Source of the DNA: Ignavibacteria bacterium
GTDB lineage: Bacteria > Bacteroidota > Ignavibacteria > Kapaibacteriales > UBA2268
Length of the DNA: 64,000 nt
Direction of reading: 5' to 3'
NCBI GenBank assembly: GCA_026417135.1
Contig: JAOADV010000009.1
Coordinates: 1 to 64,000 of the forward strand
The notes under the pieces are model-generated. The model searched no databases. It was not told where the DNA came from and saw only the letters and a list, made by a program, of their open reading frames with translations. A program made the position numbers and the translations under genes. Below are positions 18,974 to 28,424 of the stretch, one piece after another (position 1 is the first letter of the stretch; each line of letters starts with the position of its first letter).

Positions 18974-20443
18974 TTACTCTTCGATTGGTAGGATTTGATA
19001 TCCTTCTTTTGTATCGACAACTTGAAATCCCTTTTGTTTTATTTCTTCTCTTAGTCTATCGGCTTCGGAAAAGTTTTTATTTTTTCGAGCTTCGAAACGC
19101 AATTCGGCAAGTTTTTTAACATCTTCGGGAATAAAGAGTTTTTCTTCGGGTTTTGGTTCAATTGTCCAAACGTTGAAAATTTTATTCAAATCCCCGAATA
19201 ATTTCAACAATTCTTTCGAGGAGTTTTGACTAAACTCCTTCGGAGGGTTCTCGTTAATAAATTCGAAAAGTGTTGCAAGAGCCTTAGGAGTTTGCAAGTC
19301 GTAACCTAAGTCCGAAAAAATTTTGTCCCGCAATTCTTTAATTTTGGCACTTTTATCTTCGACGCCGTAACTTTCGAATAAACTGTAAATATAGTTTTGT
19401 ATCCGAAAACGAGCCTTGCGGGCCGAAGCTAATGCTTGGAAAGTAAAGTTTAATTGGGTAGAATAATGAGCAGAAAAAACTAAATATCTAAAGTCCAATG
19501 GGTCGACCCCGCGGTCGATTAAATCCCGAAGAGTATAATAGTTGCCCAACGACTTGCTCATTTTTTGTCCGTCAACAAGTAAAAACTCGTTGTGGCACCA
19601 AAATACAGTTGGTTCAACCCCATATCCAGCTTTACTTTGTGCAATCTCATCTTCGTGGTGCGGGAATTTTAAATCTACCCCACCAGTATGAATATCGAAA
19701 GGCAAGCCCAAAATTTCCCGCTCCATTACAGAACACTCCAAATGCCAACCCGGGCGGCCACTGCAATTTATACCGTTCAGAACGAATTCCCAGTATGGTT
19801 CACCTTCCTTTCGAGCTTTCCAAAGAGCAAAATCGCTGAATTCTTCCTTATCGTAGCTGTCGGCGTCAATGCGAGAACCTTCTTTGAACTTTTCGAAGTC
19901 GATATGGTATAGTTTACCATACAAGTCGTGCTGTCGCCATTTGCTCACATCGAAATAAACAGAGCCGTTGACAATATAACCAAAACCCTTCTCGACAATT
20001 TTGCGAACTAACTCTTGCATTTGTGGAATATAATCGGTAGCCTTTGGCATTCTGTAGAAGTCTCGTAAATTTATTCCTACCTTCCGAATGTCTTCGATGA
20101 ATTTTTTTCGGTAATATTCAGTGAATTTAATAAGTCGTTTCAACGGGTCCGGGACTTGTCTTCCCATCTCGGGTAACCAAGCTGTGCTTCCGGGCGAACT
20201 ATCTCGAATAGTTTTATCGTCAATATTTGTAATGTTCATTACCCATTGCACCTTGTATTTTCCAACTACTTTTAAAACCCTTTGAAGAAGGTCTGCAAAT
20301 AAAAAGGACCTAAGATTCCCAATATGGGCGAAGTTGTAAACTGTTGGACCACAAGTGTATATTCGAACAAGGTTGTCTTCCAAAGGTGTAAATTTTTCAA
20401 TTTTTCGAGTCAAGGAATTAAACAAGTAAATTGGATAAGCCAT
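18974..20443 (-). CDS. cysS: Cysteine-tRNA ligase
   Basis: 489 residues. A class I synthetase that charges tRNA(Cys). It has the zinc/cysteine site YTCGPTVYNFAHIGN with the HIGH-like HIGN, the GWHLECSVM zinc ligand motif, HTGGVDLKFPHHEDE, and the KMSKS loop QKMSKSLGN. The C-terminal DALR domain and anticodon region end with EEIKQKGFQVVDTKEG. A TAATTTTG promoter box sits 26 nt upstream on the minus strand (20470-20477), between this gene and the preceding hypothetical gene. Confidence 0.96.
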   Translation of the reverse strand: MAYPIYLFNSLTRKIEKFTPLEDNLVRIYTCGPTVYNFAHIGNLRSFLFADLLQRVLKVVGKYKVQWVMNITNIDDKTIRDSSPGSTAWLPEMGRQVPDPLKRLIKFTEYYRKKFIEDIRKVGINLRDFYRMPKATDYIPQMQELVRKIVEKGFGYIVNGSVYFDVSKWRQHDLYGKLYHIDFEKFKEGSRIDADSYDKEEFSDFALWKARKEGEPYWEFVLNGINCSGRPGWHLECSVMEREILGLPFDIHTGGVDLKFPHHEDEIAQSKAGYGVEPTVFWCHNEFLLVDGQKMSKSLGNYYTLRDLIDRGVDPLDFRYLVFSAHYSTQLNFTFQALASARKARFRIQNYIYSLFESYGVEDKSAKIKELRDKIFSDLGYDLQTPKALATLFEFINENPPKEFSQNSSKELLKLFGDLNKIFNVWTIEPKPEEKLFIPEDVKKLAELRFEARKNKNFSEADRLREEIKQKGFQVVDTKEGYQILPIEE

Positions 20444-20469
20444 ACGCCAGCTTTAATTAAAGGAAAAAA

Positions 20470-20477
20470 CAAAATTA
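20470..20477 (-). promoter_or_regulatory. -7 box for cysS
   Basis: TAATTTTG on the minus strand, matching the TAnnTTTG element of Bacteroidota promoters, 26 nt before the cysS ATG. No TTG was found at the ideal -33 distance. Confidence 0.4.
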
Positions 20478-20487
20478 GTAATGTCGA

Positions 20488-21714
20488 TTAAATAACGATT
20501 GATATTTTAGACCTTTCTCCAAAAATTTCATCCATTTGCTTGAAAATGAATGTAGAATTTTCAAGTGTTTTAACAATTATTTTATTTCCCTCTTTTCTGT
20601 ATAATGTTTTATACTCATTGAACATAGGAGAAAAGTCTTTATTTTTCTCCTCTTTGTCCCAAAAACTTTCGAATTCCTTTTTTAAAGTATCCAGTACAGG
20701 GGAAATAAGTTCTTCGTCTTCGACATTTATTTCGTTGCTAAATTTATTACCTATCTTTTTTCGCTTCACTCTAACATAGGCAAATTTTATATCGGCACCA
20801 GTGAAAAAAGGGAAAAGAAAATAGAGAAAAGAATTTGGTAGATTAGAACTTAAAGTATTAACCACCAAGAAAGAGACGAAGAGTAGCTTCAATTCCTTAA
20901 TTACGTTTTGAATTTCATTTGGAAAGGAATTCAACAAGGAAGGAGCAGAAAGTTCGTTGACGAAACTCCAAAAATTATTTTCCTTTTTAAAAAAATTCGG
21001 TCCGAAGATTTGGAAAAGCGTTAAAGAGTCGTTTGTTCGATTGGCATTTCGAAAGTTTAGAAGCCTTTCTTGGAATTGCTTAGGGAACAAATCGAAATAA
21101 GTCAGTAAAGCTGAAAAATAAGATTGAAAAAGGAATCCAATTTTGGAAAAACTCTTGAAAATTTGAAAAAAAGTAAAATCTGGCTCTATTCTTAAGCCGA
21201 GAGAGAAATCGATAAACTTGATTATCGACTCTAAGCTTTCTGTCTGTGATTTTTCCAAAATTTTGTTCGCAAAACCAACATAGCCCAAGACTTCATCCCG
21301 AAAAACAACATTTCCGGTTTGTTTTTTCCTTTCTGTAACGAGTTGAAAAATTTTCGTGTTGGGCAAATCAAGCATTCTTAAGAGTTCATCTGTTGAAATT
21401 TCTTTATTGTTAATCTTGGTAAATACACTGTATATGCGTAATACAAGCGTTGGTTCGATAGCTTGAACTTTGAAGAAAAGTTCATCGCCACTACGGAATT
21501 TCCCACTAATTTCAGCAGTAAAAGTTCCGTCGGGAAGATTGATTATAGCTTGCGAAGTAGAAAGGACATTTATAATTTGACCACGAACAACTTCCCCAAC
21601 GCGTAATGAAATTTGCTTAACTTTATGTTTGGGTTGCCGATAAAAATCTAAGTTTTTATTCGGACTTTCTCCTAATGGAGAAATTTCATCGGGAAATTTG
21701 AATTCGACACCCAA
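20488..21714 (-). CDS. Hypothetical protein with a FliK-like N-terminal segment
   Basis: 408 residues, starting with TTG at 21714 behind a GAGGTG ribosome binding site. No signal peptide. Residues about 39-105 (GEVVRGQIINVL, AIINLPDGTFTAEISG, GDELFFKVQAIEPTLVLRI) resemble the small beta-barrel at the N-terminus of some FliK-like hook-length proteins. The remainder is Phe/Leu/Lys-rich and probably helical, with no recognised domain. The C-terminal FliK core is not evident and no flagellar gene lies in the window. The function is unknown and the FliK resemblance is only a hint. Confidence 0.6.
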   Translation of the reverse strand: MGVEFKFPDEISPLGESPNKNLDFYRQPKHKVKQISLRVGEVVRGQIINVLSTSQAIINLPDGTFTAEISGKFRSGDELFFKVQAIEPTLVLRIYSVFTKINNKEISTDELLRMLDLPNTKIFQLVTERKKQTGNVVFRDEVLGYVGFANKILEKSQTESLESIIKFIDFSLGLRIEPDFTFFQIFKSFSKIGFLFQSYFSALLTYFDLFPKQFQERLLNFRNANRTNDSLTLFQIFGPNFFKKENNFWSFVNELSAPSLLNSFPNEIQNVIKELKLLFVSFLVVNTLSSNLPNSFLYFLFPFFTGADIKFAYVRVKRKKIGNKFSNEINVEDEELISPVLDTLKKEFESFWDKEEKNKDFSPMFNEYKTLYRKEGNKIIVKTLENSTFIFKQMDEIFGERSKISIVI

Positions 21715-21778
21715 AAGTCCACCTCGAAATAATTATATTCCAAGTTAAGAAATTGTCGTGAGTTTAAAAAATAATTTT

Positions 21779-21786
21779 TAAATTTG
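21779..21786 (+). promoter_or_regulatory. -7 box for the FKBP lipoprotein gene
   Basis: TAAATTTG fits TAnnTTTG; a TTG lies 23 nt further upstream at 21753-21755, a slightly long spacing. The box covers a possible TTG start at 21784, which favours the ATG at 21805. Confidence 0.4.
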
Positions 21787-21804
21787 CTTTTTTTGAGCGA
21801 AAAT

Positions 21805-22548
21805 ATGAAAAACTTTTTCAAGATATTCTTTTTGTTGGTCTTTATTGCATCTTGCGATTCAGATAGTGTTAAAAAGGACTTACCCAAACCCCAAAAACCC
21901 GAAGATATGAATAGTTATTCTATTGGTTATGATATTGGGAAAAAAATTGCCCAAGATTCTTTAGTAATCAACCTCGATTATCTTTTCCTCGGGCTATACA
22001 ACGGAATTAAAGGTGATTCACTGTTTGTTACTCAAAAAGAAGTCGATTCAACTATTAACGAGCTTCGAGCTATGATGATTAGGAAACAATCGCAAAAGAT
22101 GCAAGAGATGGAAGAGACCTTTGAAGCGCAGAAAATAAAAAATTTATCCGAAGGACAAGCCTTTCTTGATAGTAACAAAAACAAACCCGGAGTTATTACA
22201 ACACCTTCCGGTTTGCAATACACAATTATCAAAGAAGGAACTGGACGATTCCCCAAACCAACTGATGTTGTTAAAGTTCATTTCAAAGGCAAATATATAG
22301 ACGGAAACGAGTTCGATAACACTTATAAACATGAGCCTCTTAAACTAAACCTTGCCCAAGTTGTTCCCGGTTGGCGCGAAGCTTTAACCAAGATGAAAGA
22401 AGGTTCTATCTGGCGAATTGTTGTTCCCCCTCATCTTGGTTGGGGCGAAAGAGGTTTCCCGCCTAAGATACCACCAAATGCAACTTTAATCTTTGAATTT
22501 GAACTTATTTCAATCGAAGAAAATGCTCAAATGCCAAACTTCCAATAA
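21805..22548 (+). CDS. FKBP-type peptidyl-prolyl isomerase, lipoprotein
   Basis: 247 residues. The lipoprotein signal has lipobox IASC with Cys17. An N-terminal dimerisation region (about 30-135) with the FKBP_N pattern SYSIGYDIGKKIAQDS is followed by the FKBP domain (about 140-240): GLQYTIIKEGTG, VKVHFKGKYIDGNEFDNTY, VVPGWREALTKMKEGSIWRIVVPPHLGWGERG. This is the FkpA/MIP type, an envelope chaperone that isomerises X-Pro bonds. The ATG at 21805 is preferred because the promoter box overlaps the alternative start and the signal begins there. The 3' end overlaps the next gene. Confidence 0.93.
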   Translation: MKNFFKIFFLLVFIASCDSDSVKKDLPKPQKPEDMNSYSIGYDIGKKIAQDSLVINLDYLFLGLYNGIKGDSLFVTQKEVDSTINELRAMMIRKQSQKMQEMEETFEAQKIKNLSEGQAFLDSNKNKPGVITTPSGLQYTIIKEGTGRFPKPTDVVKVHFKGKYIDGNEFDNTYKHEPLKLNLAQVVPGWREALTKMKEGSIWRIVVPPHLGWGERGFPPKIPPNATLIFEFELISIEENAQMPNFQ

Positions 22549-23329
22549 TGCAGACCGTTTATTTAAATCTGGTTCAGCAACTCTATTGCATAGAACCGTT
22601 TTTCTCTTGCTTTTTCCTTTTTTCTTAGTCGAAGGTGTTTGCTCTTTGCAACCCGAAAGGAAAGTATTTTTCAATATTGCAAACTTTCGCTCTGTTTGCG
22701 TAGTTTCTAATTTCAAAAATATTGAATACTTTTCTTGGGACAACAACTTTAATAAGCATTTAGCGAAGAATAAATCTTTCCAAAAATATTCATTGAAATT
22801 TGGCAAAACCAGTCTTGTTTTTTTTATCGGTACCTTTTATTTCGTTTTGATTGACGAAACAAATGAAAGCGAAATCTTTCAACTTACGTTGCCAACAATT
22901 GAAGTTTCTGGAATGGTTTATGTTCCACTAACTTCTTTCTTGAATTGTATTGAAAAAAGCCAAAAATATGATGTTTCGATAATCAATAACAACGTAACTC
23001 TCCGCAAGCGTAAATCGAATATCGCTTTGAAAACCGAAGCGAAACATCAACACTTGAAGAGAGAGACAACAGAAACTATTATAGAAACTCAGAAAATTGA
23101 CGAAACAACCGAAACTCATTTATCTAATCCTTCCACGATGCCGAAAGTCAATTTAACTATCTACGAACTCTTATCTTTGGAAAAAGACAAGGAGTTTACA
23201 ACCAAAAAAAGGGGGGTTAAGCAAAGGAAGCCCATTGAAAGCCCAAAAAAAGCCGTAACCGACACGACTGGAAAAGTTCCCCCCAAATACTATGTTCTAC
23301 CACCAGAATTAAAGAACAATCCCAAATAA
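22523..23329 (+). CDS. Exported protein with a copper-amine-oxidase-like stalk domain
   Basis: 268 residues from the ATG at 22523, overlapping the FKBP gene by 26 bases. A TTG at 22586 would instead begin directly with a clean signal peptide (LHRTVFLLLFPFFLVEGVCS) after the FKBP stop, and may be the true start. The central part (LPTIEVSGMVYVPLTSFLNCIE then VSIINNNVTLRKRK) resembles the stalk domain found in front of N-acetylmuramoyl-L-alanine amidases, but no catalytic domain follows. The C-terminal third is Lys/Thr/Glu-rich and low in complexity. A cell-wall-binding or accessory role is an inference. Confidence 0.65.
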   Translation: MLKCQTSNNADRLFKSGSATLLHRTVFLLLFPFFLVEGVCSLQPERKVFFNIANFRSVCVVSNFKNIEYFSWDNNFNKHLAKNKSFQKYSLKFGKTSLVFFIGTFYFVLIDETNESEIFQLTLPTIEVSGMVYVPLTSFLNCIEKSQKYDVSIINNNVTLRKRKSNIALKTEAKHQHLKRETTETIIETQKIDETTETHLSNPSTMPKVNLTIYELLSLEKDKEFTTKKRGVKQRKPIESPKKAVTDTTGKVPPKYYVLPPELKNNPK

Positions 23330-23379
23330 AATTAATTCATAGATACAAGTGGGACAATATCATATTCAAAAAAAATTCA

Positions 23380-23387
23380 TAATTTTG
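23380..23387 (+). promoter_or_regulatory. -7 box for secG
   Basis: TAATTTTG, 20 nt before the secG ATG. The same octamer recurs before several other genes in the window. No good -33 TTG was found. Confidence 0.4.
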
Positions 23388-23407
23388 CTTTTTAAAAAAG
23401 GCAAGTT

Positions 23408-23746
23408 ATGTTTACTTTAATAAGTATATTGTTAATTATTGCGTCGATAATTCTAATCGGCGTGATTCTCTTACAACCGGGCAAAGGCGACCTTGCCCCT
23501 ACTTTTGGCGGTCTTACAACACAATTTGGGTCAATGTTTGGCACTCAAAGGACGATGGACTTTTTGCAAAAGTTGACCCGTGGATTGATTATTTTTATTT
23601 TGCTTTTTGCATTAATCGCAAATAAATTTTTGCTAAAATCTGGTGGCGAAGACCAAGTCAAACCAGTTACACAAGGAGCTACAATTCCCAAATCTGCCCC
23701 TGCCCCTACGCAACCTCCGCCACCCGTTGAAATTCCAAAAGAATAA
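23408..23746 (+). CDS. secG: Protein translocase subunit SecG
   Basis: 112 residues. SecG is the small accessory subunit of the SecYEG channel. It has two membrane helices (about 3-24 and 58-76) separated by the characteristic cytoplasmic loop VILLQPGKGDLAPTFGG...FGTQR. The C-terminal 35 residues are Pro/Ala/Gln-rich, longer than in E. coli but common in this phylum. The TonB-dependent receptor starts 16 nt downstream. Confidence 0.92.
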   Translation: MFTLISILLIIASIILIGVILLQPGKGDLAPTFGGLTTQFGSMFGTQRTMDFLQKLTRGLIIFILLFALIANKFLLKSGGEDQVKPVTQGATIPKSAPAPTQPPPPVEIPKE

Positions 23747-23762
23747 GAATTTAATTCTAGAA

Positions 23763-25898
23763 ATGATGAATAGAAGTTATAAGCTTTTAGTGGTCTTTTC
23801 TTTCGTATTATTTTTCAATACTTTTAGATTACTCGGAAAAGAGGATACACTTCGCTTTCATTACGGCGAGCTTGTAATAACCGCACTTCGATACCCAGAA
23901 AGAATAATCGAGGTTCCGTTATCAGTTTCTTATATTACTTCGAAAGATTTTCCGATTTATCGAGGACTCTCGATTGATGAGCCTTTGACTCAAATACCCG
24001 GGGTTTTAGCTCAATCTCGTAGTGGCTCGCAAGATGTTAGAATTACAATTCGAGGCTTTGGTTCTCGGGGTGCAGGAGACCGCTCGAATAGTGGAACTGT
24101 TCGTGGGCTGAAATTCCTTCTCGACGGAATTCCTCAAACTGAGCCCGACGGAAGAACTTCTTTAGACTTTTTCGACATTTCCGCAGTTGAAAAAATTGAA
24201 ATAATTCGCTCGAATGCCTCGGCCCTTTGGGGCAATGCTGCTGGTGGGGTCCTTAGCTTCAATACTTTTCCGACAGAATACACTCCTTTGCTTTCCTATT
24301 CTACCGCTTACGGAAGATGGGGACTAAAAAAAAATGTACTTAAATTAAGGTCCAATCTTGGCAGTTCTGGCATTGTTTATTTAAATACGATTGTCAATTC
24401 TTTCGATGGTTGGCGAGATAACTCTCAATCCGAAAAAATCCATTTCAATTTTGGGGTCGGTAATCTTATCGATAATAAAACGAACATAAAACTTAATATA
24501 AACTTAGTTAAAAACCTTTTCCATATTCCTGGGGCAATCACAAAGAAAGCCTATGATACTTTACCAACAGTGGCGAACCCAACTTATTTTGTTAACAAAG
24601 AAAGAAGAAATAATCGAATTGCTCAAATCGGGGTTAGTCTCGACCATTCTTTCGATAAAAGCAATTCGCTTTTTTTCCAAGGCTTTCTAACTTCGAAATT
24701 TTTACAACGCTCCGAAAGAGGCACATTTCGGGATTTCACACGATACTTTCTGGGTTCTACTTTATTTTACCAGAATCTAATTGAAGCAAGCAACTTTACG
24801 AATATATTTTTGGCTGGGCTCGACCAAACTCTGCAAGATGGAGCCATCCTTTTTTATGCCCTCGATTCTAACGCAAATCGTTCGAACCAACTTCGAACGA
24901 ATAAGAAAGAAGGTGCTCAAACTTTTGGGGCATTTCTTCAAAATGAGTTCCAACTTAGAATGCTAAGCATTTTACTTGGGGTTCGATTCGACCAAGTCGA
25001 ATACGATGCACACGACTTTTTAAAATTTACTTGGTCGGATGAGAAAACTTTTTCAAGGTTAACGCCAAAGCTTGGAGTAAGTTTCCAACCTACAAACAAT
25101 TTCTCGATATTCGCAAATCTTGGTGGTGGAATTGAAGTTCCAGCTGGTAATGAAGTTGACCCAGCTCCGGGCGACGACACCCTTTTTCAAATTAACCCTT
25201 TGCTTTCCCCAATTATTTCGACAACTTACGAGTTTGGAGCAAAATCATTTGTCCAAATGAATTCTATAATAAGAACGATTGAACTTGAAGCTTCGACTTA
25301 TTTCATAGATACCAAGAACGAGCTTATACCTTATCGCGAAGGTCGATTCTATCTTTCGGCTGGAAGAACGACACGCTTGGGGTTCGAAACATATTTTAAG
25401 CTTATTTTCCCGCTCGATATTAACTTTGCTGGAACTTTTACATATTTATTTAGTAAATTTAATGATTACAAAGTCGACTCCTCATTTTACGACAAAAACA
25501 AAAAGAACATTTTTGCCGATTTCCGTAATAACCAAATACCGGGTGTCCCGAATTATTTTTATAATTTTAGTTTGACTATACCATTCTATTTAAATTTTCA
25601 AATCTCTTTGAACGGAGTTAGTAAATACTTTGCCGACGACGCAAACAAAATCGAAGTGCCTTCGTACAATATTTTAAATGCTAAGGTTTGGTTCGACAAT
25701 ATTTTTATTAAACTCGGCAATACTGGAAACTCAAAAATTCAAATTTCTTTGGGCTTAGGGATAGATAATCTTTTAGATACAAAATACATTGCTTCTGCAT
25801 TTATTAATCCTTTGTACGAAAAACAAACTAACTTGCCTTACTTCATCGAGCCCGGATTACCAAGAAACTTGACATTTAATCTTTCGGTAAGGTACTAA
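23763..25898 (+). CDS. TonB-dependent outer-membrane receptor
   Basis: 711 residues from the tandem ATGs at 23763/23766, which begin the signal peptide (SYKLLVVFSFVLFFNTF); an earlier in-frame start would overlap secG by 100 bases. The plug domain (about 50-165) includes LTQIPGVLAQSRSGSQDVRITIRGFG, FLLDGIPQTEPDGRT and IEIIRSNASALWGNAAGGVL. The rest alternates aromatic and polar residues as a 22-strand barrel does, ending with an aromatic-poor final strand LTFNLSVRY. No SusD partner is adjacent, so a small ligand such as a siderophore or vitamin is more likely than a glycan. The substrate is unknown. Confidence 0.93.
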   Translation: MMNRSYKLLVVFSFVLFFNTFRLLGKEDTLRFHYGELVITALRYPERIIEVPLSVSYITSKDFPIYRGLSIDEPLTQIPGVLAQSRSGSQDVRITIRGFGSRGAGDRSNSGTVRGLKFLLDGIPQTEPDGRTSLDFFDISAVEKIEIIRSNASALWGNAAGGVLSFNTFPTEYTPLLSYSTAYGRWGLKKNVLKLRSNLGSSGIVYLNTIVNSFDGWRDNSQSEKIHFNFGVGNLIDNKTNIKLNINLVKNLFHIPGAITKKAYDTLPTVANPTYFVNKERRNNRIAQIGVSLDHSFDKSNSLFFQGFLTSKFLQRSERGTFRDFTRYFLGSTLFYQNLIEASNFTNIFLAGLDQTLQDGAILFYALDSNANRSNQLRTNKKEGAQTFGAFLQNEFQLRMLSILLGVRFDQVEYDAHDFLKFTWSDEKTFSRLTPKLGVSFQPTNNFSIFANLGGGIEVPAGNEVDPAPGDDTLFQINPLLSPIISTTYEFGAKSFVQMNSIIRTIELEASTYFIDTKNELIPYREGRFYLSAGRTTRLGFETYFKLIFPLDINFAGTFTYLFSKFNDYKVDSSFYDKNKKNIFADFRNNQIPGVPNYFYNFSLTIPFYLNFQISLNGVSKYFADDANKIEVPSYNILNAKVWFDNIFIKLGNTGNSKIQISLGLGIDNLLDTKYIASAFINPLYEKQTNLPYFIEPGLPRNLTFNLSVRY

Positions 25899-26000
25899 GA
25901 AATTTTTCGAAAACAATTTTTACATCGACCCTAAAATTTTTGCAAGCCCACGGTTTATTAAGACTTATGGATTTATTACTTTTTTTTAATTTTTTTTTAA

Positions 26001-26031
26001 TTGTCTTTATAACTAAATCCCTTTATTTTTG
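26001..26031 (+). promoter_or_regulatory. Promoter for the RlpA-like gene
   Basis: TTG at 26001-26003 and TATTTTTG at 26024-26031 with a 20-nt spacer match the Bacteroidota -33/-7 consensus. The predicted transcript begins about 25 nt before the ATG at 26063. Confidence 0.5.
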
Positions 26032-26062
26032 AATAGTTTGTTGAACAATTTAAACAGTTTTA

Positions 26063-26833
26063 ATGCATCTTTTAAAAAGAAGTGAAAAGGTTTTATTCCT
26101 TTTCCTTGTATTTAATGTTATATTGTTTTTGATTTTGCTGCTTTGGCTAAATGCCAAAGATAATTTGCTTGCCGAAAGTAGAATTCCTTCGATAAATAGA
26201 GAAATTGCAGAAATTGAACTATTAAACGATATTGATATATCTTCGCGTTACTTTCTTCAAATAGAAGGGGAAACTTCTTGGTATGGCAAACCTTTTCACG
26301 GAAGAAGAACAGCAAGTGGCGAGCGGTTCGATATGTATAAACACACTGTTGCACATAGAACACTACCTTTTGGAACTATTATCCGAGTTAGGAATCTACG
26401 AAATGGACAGACTATACTTGTCAGAGTTAACGACCGCGGACCTTTTGTTCGTTCAAGGATTTTAGACCTTTCCTATGGTGCAGCAAAAAAGCTTTCGGCT
26501 TTAGGAAATCCTAAGGTCTCGCTCGAAGCATTAGTCCCAAGCGATTTTGATAGTTTGTCTTCAAATGAAACTTACTACTTTGGTTATTCTTACAACCTTC
26601 GTCTGATTTGCATTCCCGAGGACAAAATGAATATTATCGAAGAATTCGATGATTTCGAGGAAGCAATAGTAAAATATGAATATTACTCGGAAAATTATCC
26701 CAATCTTTCCATATATCTTTTCGTACCAGCAAATCAGCGTTATAAAAACATTTTACATCGCCCAAAACTTCAGTTTTTAGTTGGATATGTTGATTTTGAT
26801 AAAGAAATTTTGGTTGAAAATCGAAATCAATAA
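26063..26833 (+). CDS. rlpA: RlpA-like septal/cell-wall protein (double-psi beta-barrel)
   Basis: 256 residues. One N-terminal membrane anchor (about 9-29) and a periplasmic double-psi beta-barrel (about 70-155): ETSWYGKPFHGRRTASGERFD, VAHRTLPFGTIIRVRNL, VRVNDRGPFVRSRILDLS. These match RlpA, which cleaves or binds denuded peptidoglycan at division sites. The conserved acidic residue of the RVNDRGPF motif is present. The C-terminal 90 residues (YSYNLRLICIPEDK onward) may be a divergent SPOR domain, which would target denuded glycan, but the match is weak. Confidence 0.85.
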   Translation: MHLLKRSEKVLFLFLVFNVILFLILLLWLNAKDNLLAESRIPSINREIAEIELLNDIDISSRYFLQIEGETSWYGKPFHGRRTASGERFDMYKHTVAHRTLPFGTIIRVRNLRNGQTILVRVNDRGPFVRSRILDLSYGAAKKLSALGNPKVSLEALVPSDFDSLSSNETYYFGYSYNLRLICIPEDKMNIIEEFDDFEEAIVKYEYYSENYPNLSIYLFVPANQRYKNILHRPKLQFLVGYVDFDKEILVENRNQ

Positions 26834-26867
26834 TTTGCTCCGCAATCAATAAATTTCTTCTTTTTCT

Positions 26868-26875
26868 TAACTTTG
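26868..26875 (+). promoter_or_regulatory. -7 box for the TPR protein gene
   Basis: TAACTTTG, a TAnnTTTG match, about 30 nt before the start of the TPR protein gene. The nearest TTG upstream is too far away to be a standard -33 element. Confidence 0.35.
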
Positions 26876-26906
26876 TAATTTGAATTAAGTTAAATTAAGG
26901 TTGAAT

Positions 26907-28400
26907 GTGAAATCCAAGTTTTTTTTGTTGATAATTTTCTCTGTTTTGGCAATTCTCTCGCAAAGTTTCCAATGCGAATCACCCGAAATGACAACTGCTA
27001 AATTGGCAATTCGGCATAAAGACTACGACAAGGCAGAGACTAATCTCGAAAAGGAAATTCTTAATAACCCTAATAACGCGGAGGCATATATCTACCTTGC
27101 CGAAGTCAAAATGTTAAAACACGATTATCCCGGTGCTGCGAAGACAATTAATAACGCCGACCCAGTTATCAAAGATATCCGACTTCGTGTTCAATCGGAA
27201 CAATTCAAAGGGACATTGTGGCGTATGGCATATAACTCTGGTATCGATTTATTCAATAGATATTTCGCCAAAAGAGACGAAAAACTACTTGATTCAGCAA
27301 TAAAAGTATTTCTTGCGGGTTCAAATGTCCGACCACGCGTAACCGACTTTTATCCATTAATTGGACAAGCCTACGAGGTAAAAGGAGATACCCAAAATGC
27401 TATGAAATATTATAACCTTTACATCGAAAAAATTCAAGGCGAACTAAATTTTGCAAAAGAGACGGGAATTTATCTTAAAATGTCTCGCGATGATTTCATC
27501 AACAAGTTTTCGAAACCTCTTTCATCGCGGGGAATTAGGTTTTCTTCCGCAAGCGATTCCCTTTTGATAGACAAATTTATGTGGAAAGGTAAAGAAGTTT
27601 ATGTTTATTCGAGCGATAAAACCAAAATTTTTACAATTTTTGGCTGGAAAGTCGACCCACCCAAACATTGGCCTAGCGACGAAAAAGAACAACCGACGGA
27701 AATAAATCCCAGTCCAGTGCTTGCACTTGCCCAAGGTAGTTTCGAGCAAAGAAATTACGATAAGACAGCCGAATATCTTAAAATTGCATTACTACTCGAA
27801 CCAGATAATTCTAATGTAAATGCTTTTCTTGTTAATATTTATCAACTCCAAAACAAACAAGACGAGGCGATAAATTATGCTAAATCACTAATCGAAAAGG
27901 ACCCCCAAAACAAACTTTATCGTGCAATCTATGGCGATGTACTTCTACAATTGGGCAAATTCGACGAGTCCATCGCAGAATATCAAAAAGCTTTGGAAAT
28001 TGATTCTGGATATGATGTAGTGCTTAGAAATATTGCTGCTGCTTATAAGAATAAAGTCGCTTTAATTCAAAAGCGTCAAATCGAAACCAATCAAATCAAT
28101 GAAAAAGAATATCGTCCCGATTTGGAAAAGTCGGCTCTTTATTTCGAAAAGGCAAAGAATACCCCTCGTTTTGCTTTAGATTTTGAAATTTTGAAAGAAT
28201 TAGCCGAAATTTACTTTGCTTTAAATAAGCCCGAAGAACTAAAAAAGACTGTCGTCGAACTCGAAGGTTTAGCTCAAGTCGTTAAAGAAGAAGATATGGA
28301 AACTTATCTTCTTGCTTTGCTAAAAGTTTATAGTTCTTACATCAAGGACCCAAACAAGACTAAGGATATTCAAGAAAGATTAGAAAAAATAAAAAAATAG
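26907..28400 (+). CDS. Exported TPR-repeat protein
   Basis: 497 residues if it starts at the GTG at 26907, which has AAGG six bases upstream; a TTG two codons earlier is also possible. A signal sequence (FFLLIIFSVLAILSQSFQC) ends at a Cys with a poor lipobox, so lipidation is uncertain. TPR motifs are clear near the start (KDYDKAETNLEKEILNNPNNAEAYIYLAEV), at about 115-170 and at about 275-400 (LGKFDESIAEYQKALEIDSG). A middle region (about 170-255) is not TPR-like and may be a small beta domain. The likely role is as an envelope scaffold. The DUF3467 gene lies 24 nt downstream. Confidence 0.8.
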   Translation: MKSKFFLLIIFSVLAILSQSFQCESPEMTTAKLAIRHKDYDKAETNLEKEILNNPNNAEAYIYLAEVKMLKHDYPGAAKTINNADPVIKDIRLRVQSEQFKGTLWRMAYNSGIDLFNRYFAKRDEKLLDSAIKVFLAGSNVRPRVTDFYPLIGQAYEVKGDTQNAMKYYNLYIEKIQGELNFAKETGIYLKMSRDDFINKFSKPLSSRGIRFSSASDSLLIDKFMWKGKEVYVYSSDKTKIFTIFGWKVDPPKHWPSDEKEQPTEINPSPVLALAQGSFEQRNYDKTAEYLKIALLLEPDNSNVNAFLVNIYQLQNKQDEAINYAKSLIEKDPQNKLYRAIYGDVLLQLGKFDESIAEYQKALEIDSGYDVVLRNIAAAYKNKVALIQKRQIETNQINEKEYRPDLEKSALYFEKAKNTPRFALDFEILKELAEIYFALNKPEELKKTVVELEGLAQVVKEEDMETYLLALLKVYSSYIKDPNKTKDIQERLEKIKK

Positions 28401-28424
28401 ATAAATTTTTTTAGGCGAGGTATT

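Noticed and set aside
23643-23762. Upstream start for the TonB receptor inside secG
   Set aside because: The signal peptide begins at 23763; the extension is just the other frame of secG.
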